Source: Dioscorea cayenensis subsp. rotundata
Lineage: Eukaryota; Streptophyta; Magnoliopsida; Dioscoreales; Dioscoreaceae
Assembly (NCBI RefSeq): GCF_009730915.1
Contig: NW_024088242.1
Location: 1-64,000 of the forward strand
Length of the DNA stretch: 64,000 nucleotides
Direction of reading: 5' to 3'
Below are positions 22,409-33,959 of the stretch, in pieces. Each line of letters starts with the position of its first letter. Within the stretch, counting starts at the first letter, position 1. The notes beneath the pieces are model-generated. The model saw only the letters and a list, made by a program, of their open reading frames with translations, had not been told where the DNA came from and ran no database searches. A program made the position numbers and the translations under genes.

Positions 22409-23064
22409 CCTTCATCCTGCTAATATCAACCTCTTGTTTGGTTTTAACAGCTTAGATAATGCTTAAAAGCTTCTAGGAAGGGTATGACCCAAATTGCTTT
22501 AAGTAGTGTTATGCTCTCCATTGAGCATTGACATACCTTATGTTATGATCTCTAGTATACTCATGTTTCAAAATCCCAATTTTTATTTGGATAGTACTCT
22601 TATCTTTGATCATTGGTGAGACCCATAAGTAAAAAGGACAAGTTTTCTTGCAATATACCTTACATCTCTTCTTGTTATTGGGTCTGAAATTTATAACACA
22701 CCTATTCTCAATGCCATAGTTCTTAATTGCCTCTTTGAACTGTTTAAAGCTACTAAACTTCATACCTATCTAGAATTGGGAGTTCTTCATATCAATTTGT
22801 TCCTTAAATTCAGGATACTTATGTCTAGTAGGATGTAACTCATCCTAATTTGTTGATAAACATGATTGCAAATTCATCAAACACAACATACTCAAATTCA
22901 GCAATATCTTCATCATCATTATCTTGTCTTCTAATTTCAGACTGTATAGTTATCTCAGGCCTAGGTCTAGCAATGTCACCCATTTCACCTTCTCTTTCCC
23001 TGTTTGTCACTATGGAAGCTATACTCAAAATCATATAATTTGCTGTCTTCTTCTTCTTCCTCAT

Positions 23065-24535
23065 CTTCCAGATTCACATCCTTTTCTATAGTTTCTTCAA
23101 GAGCAACATGCCCTTGTCCTAAAACCCACCATATGTACCAACATTTCTTAAGCTAATAACACTACTACTAGTAATATCCTCCTTGGTCACCTTAACATAT
23201 AAGTTTTTATCCCTACTCTAACCCACAACCAAGGCCATTTCCAATGCATCCAAATCATCTTTTATTTTATGCATTCCCATCCTTTCACTATTATTATCCT
23301 TAATCCAAAAGGTGCACCTTCTACATTTTCAATTACCTTCTACATCCCTATCCCTTAATCATGTCTACATCGCCAAGTTTTGGCATATAGTCAGCAGTAC
23401 AATAATCAACAAATCTTGCAAAACTATAATTACTCTAATTCTCTACATCACCAAGTCCATAATACCCTTGCAGTGCGAAATATTCAACAATAGGCACTAA
23501 AAGTTACAAAAATGGGAAGATAGTGATACATTAATATGGGGTTGATACTAGTTTAGGTAGCATGTGAACACAATCACATTAAAACATTGCATAATAATGA
23601 ACCTACATTCAACACATAACCACATGAAGAAATAAAAAACAACACCCATAAAGCAAACCCCATAAGAACCATACATATACATAAAACAAACACATAAAGG
23701 TAATGTTAAACAAACACACTCATGCGAGTGGCAAGTTGCTCATCTACTCATCATAAGGAATAGTGTCCAATATTTTGTTTGACCTTTCTTCACAAAGATT
23801 TTATGGGTATGATACTTAAGGAGGCAGAAAACCTTTCTAAATTGGTCCCATATGAGTACTACACCTAGTTGGAATTTCAAGCTAGAATATGATTGTTGAT
23901 ATCATTAAACAAATAGACACCAATCCACATGGTCAAAGTAAGCATTCTAAACAAATATTGTTTGAATTTCTTAGACATCAATGCTAATAACAAAAATCTT
24001 CAAGCATCAACAAACATGATAAAGTAAAATAGCTTAAACATCAAATGCTTCAATTTCCCAGTCATCAACTTAAATAGCACAAGAAAAAAAAGGAGTCATC
24101 AAACACACAGGTCAACAAGAAAACACCTAAAACATGAATTCATTTTAGTCTCTCAAGCATCAGTGTTGAACTAAAACATAAAGTATGGGTATTATTTGTG
24201 TCCATTGATTTACATGGACATAATGATCCAATAATGGGTAGTGTATTTACATGGTAGTGTCAAACTCCTCATACAAAAAATAGAATTATGGAGGGCATAC
24301 ATGCATCATACATCCATCAAAAGAGAGTAGCTAGATAATATAATCTTCTACATTGTGTGTGAAAACCAAATGCTTGAAAATTTGATAATAAAGTTCACGG
24401 GTATGAGAACAATATTCAAAACTCAATTACTAGGTTAAATATATTGATTGAGGATTAGTGGGGAGTAAAAGTACAAGTTTTGAAGACAATATACATACCA
24501 CTAAACACTTGAAAATGTGGCCTATAACTCTATTA
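23065..24535. other. AT-rich stretch, no gene recognised
   Basis: Sequence upstream of the MuDR remnant. A few ORFs of 60 to 75 codons occur but none shows a family motif. It may be the 5' region of the same Mutator-like element, though its terminal repeats were not found. Confidence 0.4.
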
Positions 24536-24539
24536 TAAC

Positions 24540-24655
24540 AAAACATAAACTGACAGTTATAACTTAATTATAACTCAAAGATTTATAACTTAATTATAAC
24601 CAAGACAATTATAACTGTGGCTATAACTCAAAGACAATTATAACTCAATTATCCG
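24540..24655. repeat. Short tandem-like AATTATAACT repeats
   Basis: AATTATAAC and ATAACTCAA recur about eight times within 115 bases, giving an irregular AT-rich array. Confidence 0.6.
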
Positions 24656-26113
24656 AACCATTGATAAAAAAGTTGGCATAAGAGAACATAAATTGACAAA
24701 TTATAAGAAAACCCATGTACAACCATTGGAGATCAAACACAAACTATATAAACACCAATGACAACCAAGTTTTAATTCTCAATTAGAACCATGTAAACAA
24801 TGGGACTTGAAATAAAACAAAAATTGTGCAAAGGAGTTCAATGAAAACAACAAACATGATTATTGAGAAGAATTAAGATAATTGTACATTAACACAGTAT
24901 GCATCCAGAAAAGTAGAAAACTTTAACCTATTTTACCCCTTAAAAAAAAAGAGTTCATATAGTTACTTCAACGGCTAAACCGTTGCCAAATCCTAATTAC
25001 ATTTCTTTTTTAAACTTCACAAATGTAGTACATTTAACATTTGACAACAATGGGGAGATGAGATAATAAAAAGACTTACATAAACTTGGTGCTTTGTCAT
25101 CTGTTGATCTTATTCGCCAAGTGTCTGATGTATGCTTGCACTGGTTTCGGCTCGCTTTGGTTTTTGCTTTCGCCAAGGGGCTGCTAGGGTTTCTGGACTA
25201 CTTTGCTTACTTAGTAATGGAGATCTTTCACCACTCTCTTGGCTGAGCTAATCGAGAGATAAAGAAAAGGGTTTTGCGAAGGGATCGAAGAGTGTGGAAG
25301 AGAAGGTTGATGTGGAGACTAACATGGAAGGCCTCTTGACATAGAGTGTACACTTGCTTAAAGAAGATGTCTAGTCGGCTAAAATCTGGCGTGTCAGATC
25401 CACCTCGCCTTAGTAAGGTCCAGATTAATAGTTCACATGCAATTGCGGTCGCCATGTCGGATTAAATTGGCTAAAAACCCATCAAGATTCTCTTCCAATG
25501 AAATCGAATTGGTGTTTGGTGGCCAAAAAGATACAAATCATAATCCAGTATCTAAAGTGAAATAATTATAATAGTACAATGACTTACTCAAATTTTTACC
25601 TATAAAAGAAAAGGAGTTTATCGGAAATGCGGCGGTAGTTTATTATGTTTGGCTAGTCAACTGGTATGGAATTTAGCTGTTTTAACTGATTTTGAATAGG
25701 AATGGGCATGGGGCAGGGAAAAGGATGGGGAGCTTCTACCCACTCACTCACCATCCCGCGGCGGGGATTCCCCGTCCACGCCCTAGTTGGGAAATCGAGA
25801 AGGAGGAAGTCCTCATTCCCAACACATCCAGGTCTCCCAATACAATTTTTTAAAAAAATTTCAAATAATCTAAGGCATAAATCCATGAACTTATATACCA
25901 ATTGAAACCAATTCTTATCCATAACAAACACAATATTATACTATATTATATTATTTATTTTATTATATTTTTAAAAAAAATCTAATAGTTTAAGACATAA
26001 ATTAATTAAATTAGATAATAAATGAGACCAATCCTTCTCAATAAGAACCATAATAATTTATTATATTTTTAAAATTTTTTATATCAACCCATATGTTATA
26101 TATATATAGAGAG
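24656..26113. other. Intergenic DNA with transposon scraps
   Basis: No supported gene. An ORF of 75 codons at 25228-25455 (minus) begins MATAIACELLIW but resembles nothing known to me. A GC-rich island at 25690-25830 (GGGCATGGGGCAGG, CGGCGGGGATTCCCCGTCC) resembles terminal sequence of plant hAT-type miniature elements, which is inference. The last 200 bases are AT-rich and lead into the Mutator-like element. Confidence 0.4.
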
Positions 26114-26158
26114 AGTAATGTTATATTGAGCGAAGAAACCACACGAACCGACCACACA
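26114..26158 (+). repeat. MULE left terminal inverted repeat
   Basis: Begins AGTAATGTTATATTGAGCG and ends ACCGACCACACA. It pairs with the reverse complement of 33758-33802 and also matches 32843-32887 in direct orientation. Confidence 0.75.
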
Positions 26159-26274
26159 TGGCCCGATGTGGTCGGTGACGTCAGGAATCTTTTATTTTTT
26201 TATTTAAAAAAATAAATAATAATAAAAAGTAAAAAGTCCATCGTCACCCACGTGAGGCTCTCTTCTCTCTCTCT

Positions 26275-26565
26275 CTCGGGTCGGCGCTTCCCTCCCCGAC
26301 CTCCCGGCCCGTCTTGGCGGCGCTTTCCCTCGCCACTCACGGCCCCATCCCTAGCCCGGGCGCTTTCCTCCCCGCTCCCGTGCCTGCCCTCTCTCCCAGC
26401 TCCGCCCCTAGTCCCGTGCCGCTTTCCCTTCCCACTCCCGGCCCCTAGTCTCGGCCGCGTTTTCCTCCCGCTCTGCTCGTACGGCCTCCCGGTGCCCCTG
26501 ACAGCCCCGAGCTTCCTCCTCCACTCCCGGCCGTGTTCAAGTCGTGGCTTCCCTTCCCTGCTTCC
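26275..26565 (+). repeat. GC-rich subterminal block with loose tandem repeats
   Basis: Phrases such as GCGCTTTCC, CACTCCCGGCC and CCCTAG recur about five times at roughly 60-base spacing. Base composition is strikingly unlike the AT-rich surroundings. Long ORFs on both strands here reflect low stop density rather than genes. It could act as the promoter or leader region of the transposase, which is inference. Confidence 0.5.
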
Positions 26566-27869
26566 TGCCTCCACTATATCAAAGGTATGATTTATTTCAT
26601 GTTTTGTAATAATTTGTTTGATTTGTTTGAGTTATTTTGGATTTTTGTTTGTTTTACGGTGTTGATTCCCTTATTATTTGGCCTTGTTATGGGAGCACAA
26701 ACGTTTGGGAAAACCAATTCTTTGTTTGCTGGAATGTGTTTAAAAGCATTATATACATACTACATGAATGATTTAATAGTTTAATCATTTAATTAATAAT
26801 GGTTTGGGTTGTGTTACTTATAACTGATTCTTGTGGCTAAATAATCCACTCCATTGGACCATAGTTATGAATGGATTAATTGATTTTGTGTACATACCTC
26901 TAAAATACATACATAGATGTCTGTGTTGACATTTTTTGTGGTTTTTGTGGTTTTTTTTTTTGTGGTTTTTAAAGATTTTTATTTGTTTTATGATGGGTTT
27001 CTCTTTATGATTATAAACCAAAAATTTCATGGAGTTATTTAGGCATTATATGGATTATTTTTGTTTGTTGGCAATGTATATAAATTATTTTTCTAGTTAT
27101 TTAGGCATCATCTGGATTTTTTTTTAATGATTTTTTTGGAGTTATTTATGATTATAAACCATTGCTTTGCTTCATGTTTTCTAAGTATTTGTCTAATTTG
27201 TTTTTAGACATATACCTAAAGCAAGAACATGGAAGAAGTGGTACTTGGGTGTAATGAGCAAGGAAAAAATAATGTAGAAGTTGGATGTTCAAGTTATGAA
27301 ATACATGCCAAAGAAAAAATCGGTAGATTTGGATTTAGTTGAAAATATTATGCGGGGGGCTGGTATGATTCTTGATTTTGAAGAAGTTTATAAGTTGTAT
27401 GTCCAATATGCACGACATGAAGGGTTCGGCATCAACAAAAGAACGAGATTAGATGATGATGGAAAAATTGAAATATTACATGCTAGCATGTGCAAGAGGT
27501 GGCAAAAGAATATCTACTTCAAAAAACTCCTTCAACCCAAGATTATCCGCCAAAGTAAATTGTCCGGCAAAGATTAATGTCATTGTTGGAAATGATGGGC
27601 GATTTACCATTTCTAGTGTTAATTTGGAGCATAATCATCCACTTAGCCCAGAAAAAGCTCGTTTCCATAAGTGCAATAAAAAAATTGATGCATATGTCAA
27701 AAGAAGGCTTGAAATAAATGACCAAGCAGGGATAAGCCTAAGCAAAAATTTTCATTCCCTAGCAGTTGAAAGTGAGGGTTATGAAAATTTAACATACACT
27801 GAAAAAGATTGTAGAAATTATATTGTGAAAGCAAGGCCATTTAGGCTTGGCATTGGAGATGCCGTGGCA

Positions 27870-27895
27870 TTTGGAAAATATTTTTCTCGCATGCA
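27870..27895. repeat. 26-bp direct repeat at transposase deletion, copy 1
   Basis: A string starting TTTGGAAAATATTTTTCTCG is repeated exactly at 27947-27972, the second copy lying at the point where the catalytic region is missing. Confidence 0.85.
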
Positions 27896-27946
27896 ACAAA
27901 GAAACATAAAATTTTTCCATTTGATTGACATGGATGAGGAAAGTTG

Positions 27947-27972
27947 TTTGGAAAATATTTTTCTCGCATGCA
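27947..27972. repeat. 26-bp direct repeat at transposase deletion, copy 2
   Basis: Second copy. It replaces the normal residues after DMDEES, and the protein match resumes right after it at RLVFPNSHHHLCLWH. Confidence 0.85.
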
Positions 27973-29654
27973 GTTAGATTGGTTTTTCCAAATTCACATC
28001 ACCACCTTTGCCTTTGGCATATCATGAAAACGGTTCCCAAGAAGCTTGGAGGTTTAAATGAATACAAAGCAATCAAGAAGATTTTGAAACACATCACATA
28101 TGAAGCAATGGATTCTCAAGAGTTTGAAGACACGTATTTGAAGATAATGCCTGACTATAACATTGAGAAAAATGAATAGCTGAATTCTCTATTCAAAATT
28201 CGTGATTGTTGAGCTCTTGTATATGTTAAAGGCATATTTTGGGCTAGAATGTCTACCACTCAAAGAAGTGAAAGAGTAAATACATTTTTTGATGGTTATG
28301 TTGGTTTGACAAATTCATTGAAGCGGTTTGTTGAGCTAATATGATAATGCCTTGAAAAGCAATATTGAGAAGGAGAACAAAGCTGATTTTGCTTCATTTA
28401 ACTCGTGTTTTCCATTGATCACCGATTGCTACTTTGAGAAGCAACTACAAGAAGCATACACAAATGAAATTTTTAAATTTTTTCAAGATGAGTTGTGAGG
28501 CATGATATATTGCAATCTTTTTCTCACTGGTTCACATGGGGCAATCTGCTCATTTCGGTGTCCGAGCATTGTCAAGGGAAAGTAGGTGTATTTAGAAAGC
28601 AAGTGGTATATAATGTCTCACACTAATGAGGAAGAATTTGACATTAAATGCTCGTGTCAGTTGTTTGTGTTCAAGGGGATTATTTGTAGGCACATTTGCA
28701 AGGTGCTTATTGAGAAGAATGTGAAAGACATACTTTCTAGGTATATTTTACCACGATGGAGGAAAGACATCAAACGCATGCATACATATGTACAAAACTG
28801 TTATGATGACCCATAAACCAGTGAGGAGAAACTGCAGTACAATAAATTGTGTTCTCATTTTACTAAAGCCGCAGAACTTGGAGCAGAGTCAAATGACAAA
28901 TACATGTTCTTGATGAAATATGTAGATGAGGCAATTGAGAAGTTGATGGACAACACAACTTGCAAGGAAAAGTTTACACCTATGTTGTCGGAGGAGACTA
29001 ATGTGCCACACCAAAAATTTCTCACACCTTTGAAGGTGGGGGGTAAGGTTCATCCACCATCAGAAAGGAAGAAGTCAAAAGTTGAAGAAATAATATTCAG
29101 AAACAAGAAAAAGGTATTTTTATGTAGTATCATATTCATTACTTCTTTAGTTTTTTCCGATGTTTTTTTTTATTGTATAACATCCATGTTATTATTGGCA
29201 GGAGCCACAAATAAAGGGAGATGCATTAGCTCAGAAAATTATACAAGATGATCATTGCACATAAGAGAGTGTGGTAATTCTCTTGTAATTGTCTTTAATG
29301 TCCAAATTATGAATTTGAATCATTTAATTTCAAATAATGATTTGTTTGATTATAATCTCTTTTATTAGGTGAATTCAAATTCTATATCGATTAATCTGGA
29401 CATGCATCACAGTTCTTTAGGTTTTTCAAGCCAATGCAATGATCTCTGATTAAGGTGAGTTGCAAGATGTACAAATTTATTTTTGCATTAAATACTTAGT
29501 GATTAAGATTGTTGGTGATATGAAGTTTTTGATGTATACATTTTAATTTTTTCGAAAGGAATCGATTGTGGTGCAAGTTAATTATATAGTGCAAGGGTTA
29601 ATTTTTGTGTTCGTATTCATGTTCATGCTCATGGAGGAAAAACCGGAAATTTTT

Positions 29655-30115
29655 GTGTTCATGTTGATGAAGAGATGGTTGATTTGTATTATAAGAATTT
29701 TGTGCTCATGTTATGAGATTTTTGTGTTTGTTGCTTATGTTTGATGAAGAGATGATTTGTTTGTGTTATAAGAATTTGTGCTCATGTTATAAGATTTTTG
29801 TGTTTGTTGCTTATGTTTGATGAAGAGATGGTTTGTTTGTGTTATAAGAATTTGTGTGCATGTTATAAGAATTTTGTGTTTGTTGCTTTATGTTTTGATG
29901 AAGAGATGGTTTATTTGTGTTATAAGTTCAAGTTCAGTGTTCATGTTATAAGAATTTTTATGTTTGCTTATATTTGATGAAGAGATGGTTTGTTTTGTGT
30001 TATAAGAATTTGTGTTCATGTTATAAGATTTTTGTGTTTATTCCTTATGTTTGATGAAGAGATGGTTTTGTAGTTATAAGAATTTGTGTTCATGTTATAA
30101 GAATTTTTGTGTTCT
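29655..30115 (+). repeat. Minisatellite, about 75-bp unit, six copies
   Basis: Each unit contains CATGTTATAAGA, TTTTTGTGTTTGTTGCTTATG, GATGAAGAGATGGTTTG and GTTATAAGAATTTGTG with small indels. It lies downstream of the transposase inside the MULE. The ORF on the other strand (30016-30294) is not supported. Confidence 0.8.
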
Positions 30116-30379
30116 AGATTTTGTAGATAAACATAATAATTTGCAGTAATATAATAAACATGTCCCATTGAGGAATACGAAAATTTGTGAATATGAAAAT
30201 ATATCTGTAGCCTTCCTTTAGTCCCCTTAGCGTTGGAAATATATCTGCAGCCTTTCACTGTCGAGTGACAATTCACTCTCCTGTTCTTTCTCATTTACAC
30301 ACAAGAGCACCTGAGTTTTATCAAGAATATATCGAACATTATGAACAAACAAAAAATAACACAAAATTAAAAACAAAAT

Positions 30380-30640
30380 ATTAACAATGATGAGACGGTA
30401 CCATCGACATTAATGTAACCCAAACACATATCTGAGACGGTACCCAAACACAAAATTAAAAATATAAATAGTTTATGATGTAACCCAAACACATCATAAA
30501 TTAATTGACAACACCTAAAATACAATTTTCATGTTCATATCTAAGACGGTACCATCCACATTAAAAGAAATTAAAAGAACCCAAACAATTTTCAAAAACC
30601 AGCTCACATATGAGGCAGGTACCATCCACATTTGAGGACG
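30380..30640. repeat. Degenerate repeats around GAGACGGTACC
   Basis: GAGACGGTACC or close variants with neighbouring AACCCAAACA occur four times (near 30392, 30432, 30545 and 30610). This is a small irregular repeat inside the MULE. Confidence 0.5.
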
Positions 30641-32640
30641 TATCACTTCCACGATGCCCAATTTGTCCAACTTCTGGGCATTACTGAACCTGCAAATTGT
30701 CTTACAATTTAAGTCATGCCACTTCAAAAGCCAAAAACAAAGGAGAATGCAGCATGTTTGTGCAGAAACATAAATTGTCAGGTTTTCCAAGATTCATGTC
30801 AAGTTACAAAAGATGTGATGATGAGAGAAATCATAAATTTGTGCAAAGAATCCTAAGCTTACTTTTGTAGTTATAGTCCATGCACCATGAAAAGTTAATT
30901 TCCTGTCATTCAAGAGCGAGCAGAAGCTACATGATGTAATATTTGTAGTTTTAAATTCTCTAATCTTAGACTGATGTGCTGATGTAAATTTCCAAATTAT
31001 AGCATGATTCAAGAAGGACAAAGACATCATTGGAATTCTTTAAAAGAACTTAACAACTAAAAGTCACAATGTCAATTGAATAAATAATATTTGCACCACA
31101 AAAGTCCGGACCATTGACCAAAATTCAGAAAGTTGTATGACATAGAACAGAAAGCCACAAAGAAAGCTGGTGATTAGATACATTTGAACAAATAAATCCA
31201 AACAATGAAGATATGAAATTTTATTGCTGTCCTTTAAAAGGTGACGTATGATTAGTTAGACATTTATTTCCTTCTCATTTTTTTTCTTCTTGTTTGTTAA
31301 AGAAAATTACTCAAAACTGCAGCAATGTGTTAATAATCTAAAATGATTAAGAAAAAAGATTCATCATCAAATCAAAGACATTACATGCGACTGATTAAAT
31401 CCTAAGCAAGAGCTTTATAGGATTATGTTGATTTCTCAACTACAATAGAAAAAGAAACCCCCAACCAATTATCTCCGGTTTTGGTTTAATGTGACATTTT
31501 AAATATCACAAAGAGATGGGCAAATAAGTTCAAAAAACATAATTCTGTACAATCGTCCAACCAACTAAAAATAATCTCATTTTGCAGTATTATGACGGAA
31601 AATATCAGAGGTTTGAAATTTTTTTTTTTCTTAAATAATATGGACAAGCAACTGTAAACATACATCCTATTCAAGTCTTTATCATATATATTATGATATA
31701 TGAGTTCGACTTTCGCATAGAAATCAAATGGTACACATAATAACTATGAAATAAAATACCCAAAAAACACATAACTCTAGTTGTGCAACAGCTGAATCAA
31801 CAGTTTAAATTCACCAAATCCTTTTACTAAATTGAATTAAATAAGTTTATTGTTCTGAAATTCATTCCTAAGTTTCAATGTTGGACCATATAATATGTCA
31901 TTATATTAGAGAGAGAAAGCACAGAAGAAAACTAGCCAGCTTTTTTTCACAAAACATCAAAATCTGAACTTGAATTAAAAACTAAAGCATACTCAAAATG
32001 TGGAAAACCTACAACTTAACATGCTTCAAGATAAAACCACACACAAATTAAAGGAAAGAATTTTCTGAAGCCCTAATTGTTCCAGCAGGTTTAGGGCATC
32101 AAAATCTGTAGTTTTTTCTTCAAAACAATATTATCCAGCTCTGGCTTCTTACACCAATTGATAAGTAGCATACAATTGATAGAACGACCGTAGAAAAGTC
32201 ATATACTCAATTAAGTTTCAAATTTCAGAATAAAAAACTATTCATTTTTCTCCCAAATAAATGAGCAATTCATTATAAGACTAATCTGTTCAATATATAT
32301 GAATTATTACTATAAACCAAATGCAAGAATTACCTTTTCCATGGAATCAAGGTACTGTTTAATATGTTTGCTAACTTTCTCTGCTTAAGTTTTTGTTAGA
32401 AGATGAGGGTCTACATCAAACACTTCAGGAATGGTAGAGACATATCCTAATCTTGCAGAAATATTCAAAAGAAAAAAACATAAAATTAAATTAAATTAAA
32501 TGGTACTCATTTGGATCAATTTAAAGGGAGTAAGAGCACTCGTATTACAAGATGAACACTAACAATAACCTGTACTCTTTGAAAGCCACAAAGGCTTCAA
32601 TTTTTACAGCTTCTCTGGTATCCATCTGCTGATTACATCA
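30600..32640 (-). pseudogene. Gene-like exons inside the MULE, family unknown
   Basis: Two minus-strand segments read well and are joined by good splice signals. The first, near 32640-32575, reads MDTREAVKIEAFVAFKEYR up to a GTTATT donor. The second, near 32457-32340, starts LGYVSTIPEVFDVDPHLL, continues EKVSKHIKQYLDSMEK and ends at a GTAATT donor, with one TAA inside. A third possible exon near 30690-30600 reads FSNAQKLDKLGIVEVIRPQM. I do not recognise the protein. Position inside the terminal repeats suggests a captured host gene fragment (Pack-MULE type), but an accessory element gene is also possible. Confidence 0.4.
31031..32335. other. AT-rich MULE interior, nothing recognised
   Basis: Intron-like AT-rich sequence between possible exon fragments. 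No motif found. Confidence 0.35.
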
Positions 32641-33181
32641 AGATTGATAGATATCAAAAATATCAAAAACAAAAAACAATAACAAAGCAGTTTAATAAGA
32701 AGAAAAAGGCTCGGATCTTGCCCTCTATTTTTAGCATGGATAAACACGAATCAAGAGTTTGCAACTAAAGTTGCCACGTCACCCCAATTTCTATACTCTT
32801 TTATAGGGCAAATCATCATGACCATCATTACTAAAGAGTAAGAGTAATGTTATATAGAGCGAAGCAACCACACGAACCAGCCACATCGACAGAAAGAAAT
32901 ACATGATGCAACAAAATGATTCATGTTGAATATAGATAAAATATCAACCAATAGAATTAAAACAGAGGCTCAGATTCAACAGTAATGATGTTCTCCCATC
33001 CTTCCCCCTCCCTCTACAACAATAAGCTAGAGTGCCGGTTGCCTACTAGGCCATCCAAGCCACTATGCCATCGCTAGTAGAGTGCAGGCAGGATAGAAAT
33101 TTTAGGGCCATCATTGCCTTTGTACCTGATTTCAAGGCGAGCCAGGCTTTTGTGCCAAGAAATTCAGAGAACCAGCCACAT

Positions 33182-33184
<3 letters not shown>

Positions 33185-33220
<36 letters not shown>

Positions 33221-33492
33221 TCCCACACGCGAGAGACACAAACTAGGGCCGATCTGTGCCCTAGTTTCTCTTCAAAGCCAAACAAGAGAGGGGCGCCGCC
33301 CGGGAGCGGGGGAGGGAAGCGGTGGTCGGGAGCACATAGCCACACGAAAGAGAGAGAGAGAGAGAGAGCGAGAGAGTCCCACACGAGAGAGACACAAACT
33401 AGGGCCGATCTGTACCCTAGTTTCTCTTCAAAGCCAAACGAGAGAGGCGACGTACGGAGTGGGAGGTGGAAAGCGGGCAGCACGGAGCCAGC

Positions 33493-33532
<40 letters not shown>

Positions 33533-33700
33533 TCCTACATGAGAGAGACACAAACTAGGGCCGATCTGTGCCCTAGTTTCTCTTCAAACCAAGAGGAGAG
33601 GCGGTGCGAGCGTCACCGATCATGGGGAGAAAGCTGCTCGTCACGGGGAGAGAAAGAGAGAGAGTCCCACGAGAGATACAAAACGCTGCCCTAATTTCGT
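33185..33700 (+). repeat. About 150-bp tandem repeats with GA runs
   Basis: The block CACAAACTAGGGCCGATCTG plus CCCTAGTTTCTCTTCAAA recurs near 33237, 33393 and 33548, each preceded by a run of GA dinucleotides and CGAGAGAGTCC; a fourth, shorter copy ends near 33690. Spacers between units differ. Translations on both strands are long only because of the GA composition. Confidence 0.8.
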
Positions 33701-33757
33701 GATGCCCTTATTTTTGTTTCTCTTTTTAAATATTTTCACGTCACCTGCTACATCAGT

Positions 33758-33802
33758 TGTGTGGCTAGTTCGTGTAATTTATTCGTTCAATATAGCATTA
33801 CT
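33758..33802 (-). repeat. MULE right terminal inverted repeat
   Basis: The reverse complement begins AGTAATGCTATATTGAACG. It lies 157 bases upstream of the TAD1 start codon and is followed by a TATATATA run. Confidence 0.75.
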
Positions 33803-33959
33803 AATATATATATATATATATATAAAACATTTTGGGTGGGTACTCAACGAAACGGAAAGATCACTGTCGGCCTTGCCCTTACTACTGGGGAATTTTGAAA
33901 ATCCTTATATTGAGGGCATCTATTATTCGAAGAACGCTGCGGCAAAGACGAGCAGCTTC

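Larger units (their letters stand above)
21912..23064 (-). pseudogene. MuDR-type Mutator transposase remnant
   Basis: Minus-strand pieces match the plant MuDR transposase family in order. There is an acidic N-terminal region with EIRRQDNDDEDIAEFE (22840-23064). A MuDR DNA-binding domain follows (22509-22763: FKQFKEAIKNYGIENRC, then CKKTCPFYLWVSP and HEYTRDHN). Near 22440 comes PSxKLLSII with VDISRMKVW, and near 22110-22030 the start of the MULE catalytic domain (GGMPIVSINGCFLKRLYGG). That motif usually reads DGCFLK, so the first catalytic Asp seems to be Asn here. Stops are frequent and the gene is cut at 21912 by an LTR insertion, so the rest of the catalytic domain is lost. Confidence 0.7.
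27229..29270 (+). pseudogene. FAR1-like MULE transposase, catalytic core deleted
   Basis: The ATG at 27229 (MEEVVLGCNEQG) is followed after a frameshift by a FAR1-type DNA-binding domain (EEVYKLYVQYARHEGFG, then NCPAKINVIV and LEHNHPLSPEKARFHKC). A linker follows: INDQAGISLSKNFHSL, then AVAFGKYFSRMQQRN and FHLIDMDEES. The next recognisable part is VFPNSHHHLCLWHIMK, so the segment with the catalytic Asp residues (usually FDTTY and TDQD) is missing. Further on are MSTTQRSERVNTFFDGYVG and, near 28640-28700, a SWIM zinc finger with CSC and CRH ligands. A short second exon seems to start near 29201. At least six stops or shifts occur. The family is plant FAR1/FHY3 and its parent MULE transposases, which bind DNA in the nucleus. 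Confidence 0.8.
26114..33802 (+). mobile_element. Mutator-like element (MULE) with FAR1-type transposase
   Basis: Bounded by inverted repeats of about 45 bases (26114-26158 and 33758-33802, roughly 37 of 45 matching), starting AGTAATG[T/C]TATATTGA. The flanks are AT-rich simple sequence (TATATATA), which hides the expected 8 to 11 base target duplication. Inside are a GC-rich subterminal block, a FAR1-like transposase pseudogene, a minisatellite, gene-like fragments on the minus strand and a smaller nested element that uses the same right end. Size is 7.7 kb. The transposase lies between the repeats, so this looks like a formerly autonomous element rather than a host FRS gene. Confidence 0.7.
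32843..33802 (+). mobile_element. Nested 1-kb Mutator-like element
   Basis: A second terminal repeat in left orientation (32843-32887: AGTAATGTTATATAGAGCG ... ACACGAACCAGCCACA) faces the right repeat at 33758-33802. Together they delimit a 960-base non-coding unit filled with GA-rich tandem repeats. It could be a non-autonomous derivative inserted into the larger element, or a tandem end duplication. Which right end belongs to which unit cannot be settled from the sequence. Confidence 0.55.

Noticed and set aside
26200..26590. GC-rich ORFs of 112 to 124 codons on both strands
   Set aside because: Subterminal MULE repeat block; no motif and no intron or start context.
27229..29270. Functional host FAR1/FHY3 transcription factor gene
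   Set aside because: Multiple stops and frameshifts, missing catalytic region and position between MULE terminal repeats point to a dead transposase.
33065..33694. 209-codon plus-strand ORF with ERERER stretches
   Set aside because: Made of GA dinucleotide runs and 150-bp tandem repeats; open in several frames and both strands.
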